DNA of 5,545 nucleotides, from assembly GCA_903922545.1 (NCBI GenBank), contig CAIXUE010000162.1, forward strand, positions 1 through 5,545, read 5' to 3'. The stretch is from an uncultured Alphaproteobacteria bacterium. GTDB lineage: Bacteria > Pseudomonadota > Alphaproteobacteria > Micropepsales > Micropepsaceae. Below, one piece after another: positions 1 to 5,545 of the stretch; positions within the stretch are counted from its first letter, which is position 1; every line of letters begins with the position of its first letter. Below the pieces are notes generated by a model that did not search any database, was not told the DNA's origin, and saw only the letters and a program-made list of their open reading frames with translations. The translations under genes and the position numbers were made by a program.

Positions 1-480
1 CGGCAATTGCGCGAAAAGGGTGCGCAAGGCGAGCAGATACTGGAATTTGTGGAAATTGAACTGGCGGCGCAGGGAATCTCAAGCCAGGAGATCATCCACA
101 ACGAATATCAGCTACAGTCCGCCGACGATGTTTCGGTGCGCAATGTCATCACCGCCATGCGGCTGGTGTCGAATATCGACTGGACGGAGTTTTTCGAGAA
201 TGTCAGCCTGGTGGATGAGGCTTTGGCCGAGAGCGCCAGCTTTTCCGGCCTGGATTTCACCACCCGCGACCGCTACCGCCAGGCGGTTGAGCGCCTGGCG
301 CGGCGCGCGCCCTTTGATGAAATACAAATCGCAAAAATGGCGGTTGAGCATGCCGGTGGTGCGGCGGCACAATCGGCGCGGGAGCGCGATGTCGGTTACT
401 GGCTGATCGGCAAGGGCCGCAGGGCGCTGGAACTGCAGGTGCGGTTTACCCCTTCGCCAAGTCAGCGGTTCAAACGCAGG
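1..480 (+). other. N-terminal soluble region of the glucan synthase, preceding the first membrane helix
   Basis: Codons 1-160 are hydrophilic and probably mostly helical. They contain the family-like stretch SADDVSVRNVITAMRL, then NIDWTEFFENVSLVDEAL and DFTTRDRYRQAVERLARR. This resembles the region just before the first transmembrane helix of NdvB/ChvB, which is cytoplasmic in Brucella Cgs. The segment ends in a basic stretch (RFKRR, codons 156-160) directly before the hydrophobic run, consistent with the positive-inside rule for a cytoplasmic N terminus. Its specific role is not known to me. The true N terminus lies upstream of the window, so no ribosome binding site or promoter can be assessed. 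Confidence 0.8.
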
Positions 481-3400
481 ATTCTGGGATGGGGCGTCTG
501 GGGTTATATCTGCGTTCTCGCCATTGTCACGGGACTGCTGGTTGCCATGGCGCTTGCGGTCATGGGTGTGCTGGGCGTAACCGCAGCGTTGTTGCCGGTG
601 CTGGTAGTGCTGGGGTTTCTGCCCGCCTCGGAGCTGGCGGTGGCGCTGGTCAATCGGGTGGCGACCAATCGCTGGCGGCCGGAAATTCTGCCCGCGCTGG
701 AGTTGAAGGATGGCGTGCCAGACCGGCTGGCCACCGTTCTGGTGGTGCCGATCCTGTTGGGCAGTGAAAAGGACATTGCCGAGCAGATCGAGCGCCTGGA
801 GGTGCATTATTTCGCCAATGGCGATGCGGGCCTCAAATTCATTCTGCTTTCAGACTGGGTGGACAGCGATGCGGAGCTTTCCGCGGAGGATACCCGGCGT
901 CTGAATTTTGCCACGGCCGGCATCGCCACATTGAATCAGCGGCATGCCGGCGGCGAGACGCTATTTTTCCTTCTGCATCGCAAGCGGCTTTGGAATCCGT
1001 CCCAGAACAAATGGATGGGATGGGAGCGCAAGCGCGGCAAGCTGCTGGAATTCAACCGCCTGCTGCGCGGCGCCGCCGATACAAGCTTTCTGGGTCCGCT
1101 GCCGGACGCGCTGAAGCTTAATATCCGTTATGTCATCACCCTGGATGCGGATACGCGCATGCCGCGCGGCGCGGCCAAGCGCCTGATTGGCAAGATGGCG
1201 CATCCGCTCAATCAGCCGTCATTTGATGAAAAAAGCCGCTGTGTCAGCGCCGGGCATGGCATTTTGCAGCCGCGCGTGACGCCATCGCTTCCGATCGGAA
1301 CGGAAAGCTCGATTTTTCAATGGGCCTTTTCCGGGCCTAATGGGCTGGATCCTTATGCGTTCGCCGTGTCCGATGTTTATCAAGATCTGTTTGATGAAGG
1401 CTCCTTCGTCGGCAAGGGCATTTATGACGTGGATGCCTTTGAAAAAGCCCTGGAAGGGCGCATTCCGGAAAACACGGTCCTCAGTCACGATCTTCTGGAA
1501 GGTGTTTTCGCGCGCGCGGCTTTGGTGTCCGACGTGGAAGTGGTGGAGGAATTTCCGTCCCGTTATGACGTGGAGATTTCACGCCAGCATCGCTGGGTGC
1601 GCGGTGACTGGCAGCTGCTGCCCTGGATCTTCGGCAGCGGGCACGGGCTTCCGGCGCTGGGCCGCTGGAAGATGCTGGACAATCTGCGCCGCTCGCTGAC
1701 GGCGCCGGCCATGCTGCTGTCTTTCCTGGTGGGCTGGATGCTGCCGCATGCCGCCGCGCTGGCCTGGACGGCTTTTCTGAGCCTGGTCATTCTTTTGCCG
1801 CCGCTGCTGCCCATCATGGCGGGTATTCTGCCCCGCCAGCGCGGTTATTCGTTGCGCAGTCATGCGCGCAGCCTGTTGCGCGATACGGTGCTGGCGATCA
1901 CGCAGATATTGTTCACCGTCACCTTCATGGCGCGGCTGGCTTTTCTGGCGCTGGACGCCATCATCCGCACCATCTTCCGGCTGTTCATCAGCGGCAAGAA
2001 TTTGCTGCAATGGGTGACCTTCGCCCAATCGGCTTACAGCCGCAGGGCCGGATGGGGCAGCACCCTTCTGCAATTGGCCGGCAGCGTGGCGTTCTTGCTG
2101 ATCTCAGCCGTGCTGATCGGCGCCCATGATATGGGCAATCTTTGGCCGGCGGCGCCGTTCCTGACGCTGTGGGGTTTTTCGCCCGTCATGGCGCGCTGGT
2201 CCAGCCAGTCGCCGCGTGTTGAGCCGCATCTGGAAATGTCGGAGTCTGACCGCACGGCGCTGCGGGTGGCGGCGCGGCGCACCTGGATGTTCTTTGAAAG
2301 CTTTGTCACCGCCGGCGACAATTGGCTGCCGCCGGACAACTTCCAGGAAGATCCCGCGCCGGTGGTGGCGCACCGCACTTCGCCCACCAATATCGGCGGC
2401 TATTTGTGTTCGGTGCTGTCGGCCCATGACATGGGCTGGATCGGCACGCTGGATGCGGTGGAGCGTCTGGAGGCGACGTTCGCCAGCCTGCAGAAGCTGG
2501 AACGGTTTCGCGGCCATTTCATGAACTGGTACGACACCACCAACCTGCATGCGCTGGAGCCGCGCTATGTCTCCACGGTGGATAGCGGCAATCTGGCGGG
2601 CAACCTGCTGGTGGTGAAAAATGCCTGCCATCAACTGGCGTCACCGGCCGCGGCCTCTGTCATGCGCGCGGGTCTGACGGACGGGCTGACCATGGTGCGT
2701 GAGACAGTCCAGACCATGCCGGCGGGGCACGCTTCTCTGGAAGAAAAGCTTGCAGCGCTGGCGCGGCTGCTGGAAGGCGAGAGTTTGAACCTCGCCCAGC
2801 TGCGCGCCGGTGTGCAAGGCGTGCAGGACGAAGCGGATGCCAGCGCGCCCGCGCCGGTGCGGCTTGCAATCGCCAGTCTTCTGCACTCGATCGACAGTCA
2901 TGCCAAGATATTGCCGCCAGCGGACCAGATGGCGGCACGGCTGGACGCGCTGTCGCTTCAGGCCGGCGCTTTTGTCGATAGCATGGAGTTTGGCTTTCTG
3001 TTCGATGAGACGCGGCAGCTTTTGTCCATCGGCTATCGCCTGGAAGATCAGGCTCTGGATGGCAATGCTTACGATCTGCTGGCCTCCGAGGCGCGGCTGG
3101 CGAGTTTTCTGGCCATCGCCAAGGGTGACATTCCCACCCGCCACTGGTTTCGCCTGGGCCGCACCCTGACGCCTTTGGGCCGCGTGCCGGCGCTGCAATC
3201 CTGGTCCGGCTCGATGTTCGAATATCTGATGCCCAGCCTGATCATGCATGAGCCCAGCGGCAGCCTGATCAATCTGAGCAATCGCGCCGCGGTGCGCCGC
3301 CAGATCCGCTATGCCAAATCGCTGAACATTCCCTGGGGCATATCGGAATCCCAGTACAATGCGCGAGACCGCGACCAGAATTATCAATATTCCGGCTTTG

Positions 3401-5545
3401 GCGTTCCGGATCTGGGGATCAAGCGGGGCCTGGGCGAGAATGCTGTGGTCGCGCCTTACGCCACGGGGCTGGCCGCAATGGTGGCGCCGGTGGAAGCGCG
3501 CCGCAATCTGGACCGGCTGACCGGGGTTGGCGCGCTGGGCGCTTATGGCTGGTACGAAGCGGTGGATTACACCCGCGCACGGCTTCCCGACAATGCCGAC
3601 CATGTCGTGATCCGTGCTTACATGGCCCATCACCAGGGCATGATGATCCTGGGGCTGGCCGATGTTCTGAACGATGGCGTGATGCGCGAACGCTTCCACG
3701 CCGAACCCATGGTGCAGGCCGCCGAGCTTTTGCTGCAGGAACGCATGCCGCGCGATGTTTCGGTGGCGCGCCTGCCGCCATCCCTCAACACCGGCGCGAT
3801 CACTTATTATGACGACACGCCGCACGGGCCGCGCATTTTCAGCGATCCGGGCACCGACACGCCGCGCACCCATCTTCTGTCCAACGCGTCCTACAGCGTC
3901 ATGCTGACCGTGGCGGGCTCGGGCTATAGCTGCTGGCAGGGCCAGGCCATCACCCGCTGGCGCGAGGATGCGACGCGCGACAACTGGGGTTCGTTCATCT
4001 ATCTGCGCGATTTGCGGAATGGCCGCACCTGGTCCGCCGGATTCCAGCCCACCGGCGTGCGCGCCGACGCCTATGGCGCGGAATTTTCCGAGGACCGCGC
4101 CAGCATGCGCCGCCGCGATGGCGGGCTGGAGACCCTGACGGAAATCACCGTTTCGCCGGAAGATGATTCCGAAGTGCGCAAGATCACCATTACCAACAAT
4201 GGAACGCGGCTGCGGGAACTGGATGTCACCTCTTTCATGGAGCTGGCGCTGGCGCCATCGCGGGATGATGCCGCCCACCCGGCCTTTTCCAAGCTGTTTG
4301 TGCAGACAGAATATATGCACGAGACGGGCGCCTTGATCGCGACGCGGCGGCCGCGCAGCCCGTCCGACAAGGCGATCTGGGCGGCGCATTTGTGCGTGGT
4401 GGACGGCGAGTCGGTGGGCGATGTGCAGTATGAAACCGACCGTTCGCGCTTTTTGACCCGCAACAAATCGGCCCGGACCGCCGGCGCGGTGATGGGCGGC
4501 TGGCCGCTCTCCAACAGCGCCGGGGCCACGCTGGACCCTTGCTTCAGTTTGCGCCGGCGCATTCAACTGGCGCGGGGCAAAAGCGTTTCCATCGCCTTCT
4601 GGACCATGGCGGCCGCCAGCCGCAAAGAGATTCTGGATCTGGTCGATCGCCATCATGACGGCGCGGCGTTTGACCGGGCGATGACCCTGGCCGCCACACA
4701 TTCCCAGTCGCAATTGCAGCATCTGGGCATTACAGGCGATGAGCCAAATCTGTTCCAGCTTCTGGCCAATGCCATCATCTATGCCGATCCGGCTTTGCGC
4801 GCGCCGGCCGATATGCTGGCCAAGGCCGCGCCGGCCCAGGTGGCGTTGTGGCCTTTCGGCATTTCCGGCGATCTGCCCATCGTGCTGGTGCGGCTGCAGG
4901 AAGAAGAACAGCTGGGCCTGATCCGCCAGATCGTGCGGGCGCGCGAATATCTGCGGGTCAAAGGGCTTGCCTTTGATCTGGTGATCGTCAATGAGCGCGA
5001 AGCGTCTTACGCCCAGGAATTGCAAAAGGCGCTGGAAGCCATTGTGCATGCCAATGACCGCTCGCCCGATGACGGGCTGGGGCATATCCAGCTTGTGCGC
5101 GCCGATCTGGCGGGGGCGGAGGGTGTGGCGCGGCTGCGTGCCCTGGCGCGGGTTGATATGAGCGGACGGCGCGGCAGCCTGGAACAGCAACTGTCAGCTG
5201 TTGCCAAGGATGCGCCCAAGGAAAACGCTATGGCGCCTGCACGCCCGGCCGCCGCGCCGGAGCCGGCGCCGCAGCCCGACCCCAAACTGGTTTCGGATTT
5301 GCGCTTCTTCAACAGCTATGGTGGCTTTAGCGCGGACGGGCGCGAATATGTCGCCATCGCGCGTGCGGGACGGCCCACGCCTGCGCCCTGGATCAATGTG
5401 ATCGCCAATCCCGATTTCGGCTTTCAGGTTTCAACCGAGGGTGCGGGATTTTGCTGGGCGGCCAACAGCCAGCAGAACCAGATTACCCCCTGGTCGAATG
5501 ATCCGGTGACAAATGAGTCCGGAGATTTTCTGTATCTGAAGGATC
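1..5545 (+). CDS. ndvB: Cyclic beta-1,2-glucan synthase (NdvB/ChvB/Cgs family), internal fragment open at both ends
   Basis: Frame 1 has no stop codon across 1848 codons. The product is a polytopic inner-membrane enzyme that polymerises glucose from UDP-glucose into beta-1,2-glucan and cyclises it; in relatives this supports osmoadaptation and host interaction. Visible domains, in window codons: N-terminal segment 1-160, membrane helices 166-212, GT84 about 226-560, membrane helices 567-735, cyclisation domain about 755-1245, first GH94-type unit about 1288-1720, Pro/Ala linker 1738-1762, second GH94-type unit from about 1765. Diagnostic stretches include WNPSQNKWMGWERKRGKL, the DAD and RQHRW glycosyltransferase motifs, NWLPPDNFQEDP, YVSTVDSGNLAGNLL, GISESQYN, AYMAHHQGM, LWPFGISGDLPIVL and PWINVIANPDFGFQV. 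The first in-frame ATG (nt 157) is not the start, because family-like sequence continues upstream of it. By comparison with Brucella Cgs (about 2,867 residues, from memory), about 250 N-terminal and 750 C-terminal residues are missing. No frameshift or internal stop is seen. Family assignment is very secure; the exact product (ring size, substitution) is not readable from sequence. Confidence 0.95.
496..636 (+). other. First pair of transmembrane helices (codons about 166-212)
   Basis: Codons 166-190 form a long hydrophobic run (from VWGYICVLAIV to AVMGV), followed by a second run at about 191-212 (LGVTAALLPVLVVLGFLP). There is almost no polar loop between them, which fits a tight membrane hairpin. 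In Brucella Cgs the first membrane helices start near residue 418. That gives an offset of about 250 residues from this window's numbering and is the main basis for the estimate of missing N-terminal sequence. The hairpin leads directly into the cytoplasmic glycosyltransferase domain. Boundaries are by eye. Confidence 0.8.
676..1680 (+). other. GT84 glycosyltransferase domain (UDP-glucose-dependent beta-1,2-glucan polymerase)
   Basis: Codons about 226-560 form the GT-A-like domain that adds glucose from UDP-glucose in beta-1,2 linkage. The widely spaced D, DxD, D, (Q/R)xxRW signature of processive inverting transferases is intact. The first aspartates are in FILLSDWVD (D285, nt 853-855, and D288). 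The metal- and nucleotide-binding DAD is D382-A-D384 (nt 1144-1152) in YVITLDADTRMPRG. The probable catalytic base is D497 (nt 1489-1491) in VLSHDLLEGVFARA. The RQHRW motif is codons 528-532 (nt 1582-1596), followed by VRGDWQLLPWIF. The family stretches LWNPSQNKWMGWERKRGKL and FDEGSFVGKGIYDVDAFEKA lie between them. Nothing essential to the transferase appears to be missing. Roles of individual residues are transferred from family knowledge, not shown here. Confidence 0.92.
1699..2205 (+). other. Second cluster of transmembrane helices (codons about 567-735)
   Basis: Several hydrophobic runs follow the RQHRW motif: codons 567-583 (TAPAMLLSFLVGWML), 584-607 (ending VILLPPLLPIMAGIL), about 627-657 (from DTVLAITQILFTVTF), 688-708 (LLQLAGSVAFLLISAVLIG) and a weaker one at 712-730 (LWPAAPFLTLWGF). 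With the first pair this gives six clear helices plus one marginal one; Brucella Cgs was mapped with six and both termini in the cytoplasm. Basic loops (RQRGYSLRSHARSLLR, codons 612-626, and the RR at 681-682) probably face the cytoplasm. This membrane block anchors the transferase and links it to the cyclisation domain. Exact helix count and ends need a topology predictor. Confidence 0.8.
2263..3735 (+). other. Middle cyclisation domain, glucoamylase-like (GH189 / Pfam Glycoamylase type)
   Basis: Codons about 755-1245 match the central region of cyclic beta-1,2-glucan synthases. In a bacterial homologue this region was shown to be a retaining beta-1,2-glucan transglycosylase that closes the ring (family GH189). 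Conserved blocks, in order: RRTWMFFESFVTAGDNWLPP (759-778), HRTSPTNIGGYLCSVLSAHD (791-810), GWIGTLDAVERLEATF, NWYDTTNLHALEPRYVSTVD (842-861), a less conserved stretch at about 881-975, FDETRQLLSIGYR (1001-1013), YDLLASEARLASFLAIAKGD (1024-1043), WSGSMFEYLMPSL (1068-1080), NIPWGISESQYN (1109-1120), GAYGWYEAVDYT and VVIRAYMAHHQGMMIL. E1074, E1116 and E1186 sit in the most conserved blocks and are candidate catalytic or binding acids, but I cannot assign the pair from sequence alone. Domain identity is firm; the boundaries are approximate. Confidence 0.88.
3862..5160 (+). other. First GH94-type (GT36-like) unit: beta-sandwich and helical extension
   Basis: Codons about 1288-1540 look like the N-terminal beta-sandwich of GH94 phosphorylases as found in NdvB: PRTHLLSNASYSVMLTVAGS, AITRWREDATRDNWGSFIYL, TWSAGFQPTGVRADAYGAEF, EITVSPEDDSEVRKITITNN, HPAFSKLFVQTEYM, LIATRRPRSPSDKAIWAAHL and LDPCFSLRRRIQL. 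A helical part follows (about 1541-1720) with QLQHLGITGDEPNLFQLLAN and the near-invariant LWPFGISGDLPIVLVRL (1617-1633). In Brucella Cgs the phosphorylase region begins near residue 1545, which agrees with the roughly 250-residue offset. This region supports chain-length control, but the catalytic (alpha/alpha)6 barrel lies beyond the window, so phosphorylase competence cannot be judged here. Confidence 0.87.
5212..5286 (+). other. Pro/Ala-rich flexible interdomain linker (codons 1738-1762)
   Basis: Eight of the 23 residues from 1739 to 1761 are proline, most of the rest being alanine, with a few charged residues (MAPARPAAAPEPAPQPDP is the core). It lies between the helical extension of the first GH94-type unit and the start of the second unit (LVSDLRFFNSYGGFSADG). 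Such composition indicates an extended, disordered tether rather than a folded element. A variable linker at this junction is plausible for the family, so its sequence is probably lineage-specific. No function beyond spacing is inferred. Confidence 0.75.
5293..5545 (+). other. Start of the second GH94-type unit, cut by the window end
   Basis: Codons about 1765-1848 contain DLRFFNSYGGFSADGREYVA, PAPWINVIANPDFGFQVS, TEGAGFCWAANSQQNQITPW and SNDPVTNESGDFLYLKD, all typical of the second phosphorylase N-terminal (GT36-type) unit of NdvB/ChvB. The segment resembles the first unit (about codons 1296-1323), pointing to an internal duplication. The remainder of the beta-sandwich and the catalytic barrel with the general acid are expected in the next roughly 750 codons. 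The reading frame is still open at the last base. Confidence 0.85.

Noticed and set aside
157..159. First in-frame ATG as the possible start of the glucan synthase
   Set aside because: The 52 codons before it are open and already read like the NdvB/ChvB family (for example SADDVSVRNVIT), and no convincing ribosome binding site precedes it.
20..406. Plus-strand frame of 128 residues opening with GTG
   Set aside because: It is out of frame with the conserved coding sequence, rich in Arg, Trp and Ser, and has no family resemblance.
112..807. Minus-strand open frame of about 231 residues
   Set aside because: It is antisense and in register with frame 1, with skewed Arg/His/Gln composition and no motif; it covers the conserved pre-membrane and first membrane segments of the real gene.
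2104..2634. Minus-strand open frame of about 176 residues as a separate small gene
   Set aside because: It is antisense to the conserved start of the cyclisation domain, including the NWLPPDN and YVSTVDSGNL blocks, and has shadow-type composition.
2641..5190. Long minus-strand open frame of about 849 residues
   Set aside because: It lies fully antisense to well-conserved glucan synthase coding sequence, is very rich in Arg, His, Gln and Gly with no recognisable domain, and is explained by the lack of TTA, CTA and TCA codons on the sense strand.
5212..5286. GC-rich repetitive-looking stretch considered as a DNA repeat or regulatory site
   Set aside because: It is simply the codons of a Pro/Ala-rich linker in frame, without a fixed repeat unit or clear dyad symmetry.
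1..5545. Possible mobile element, CRISPR array, RNA gene or promoter in the window
   Set aside because: The whole window is continuous coding sequence; no terminal inverted repeats, spaced direct repeats, tRNA or rRNA signatures or intergenic gaps were seen.

Overview
The window lies entirely inside one very large protein-coding gene on the + strand. Reading frame 1 is open from the first base to the last (1848 complete codons plus one base), with neither the start nor the stop codon present. The translation is recognisable throughout as a cyclic beta-1,2-glucan synthase (NdvB of Sinorhizobium, ChvB of Agrobacterium, Cgs of Brucella). Full-length members have about 2,800-2,900 residues, so roughly 250 N-terminal and 750 C-terminal residues probably lie outside the window. 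Residue numbers in this annotation are window codon numbers.

Layout, 5' to 3': a soluble N-terminal segment (nt 1-480); a first pair of membrane helices (about 496-636); a family GT84 glycosyltransferase domain with all its catalytic motifs (about 676-1680); a second cluster of membrane helices (about 1699-2205); the middle cyclisation domain, glucoamylase-like and now GH189 (about 2263-3735); a first GH94-type beta-sandwich unit with its helical extension (about 3862-5160); a Pro/Ala-rich linker (about 5212-5286); and the start of a second GH94-type beta-sandwich unit, cut by the window end. The GH94 catalytic barrel would lie downstream.

In the characterised family members, one polypeptide primes and elongates a beta-1,2-glucan from UDP-glucose (GT84), trims the chain by phosphorolysis (GH94), and closes it into a ring (middle domain). 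The product is then exported to the periplasm by the NdvA/ChvA/Cgt ABC transporter, whose gene cannot be seen here.

The high GC content, the codon bias and the close match to the NdvB/ChvB/Cgs pattern suggest an alphaproteobacterium, possibly outside the classical Rhizobiaceae/Brucellaceae because many variable positions differ from what I remember of those proteins. That placement is an inference. No RNA genes, mobile elements, CRISPR arrays, promoters or terminators are visible, as expected for an intragenic window. I see no previously undescribed system. The most useful point is that the gene is open at both ends and can be missed by start-to-stop ORF callers, while a roughly 850-codon antisense shadow frame could be wrongly annotated in its place.
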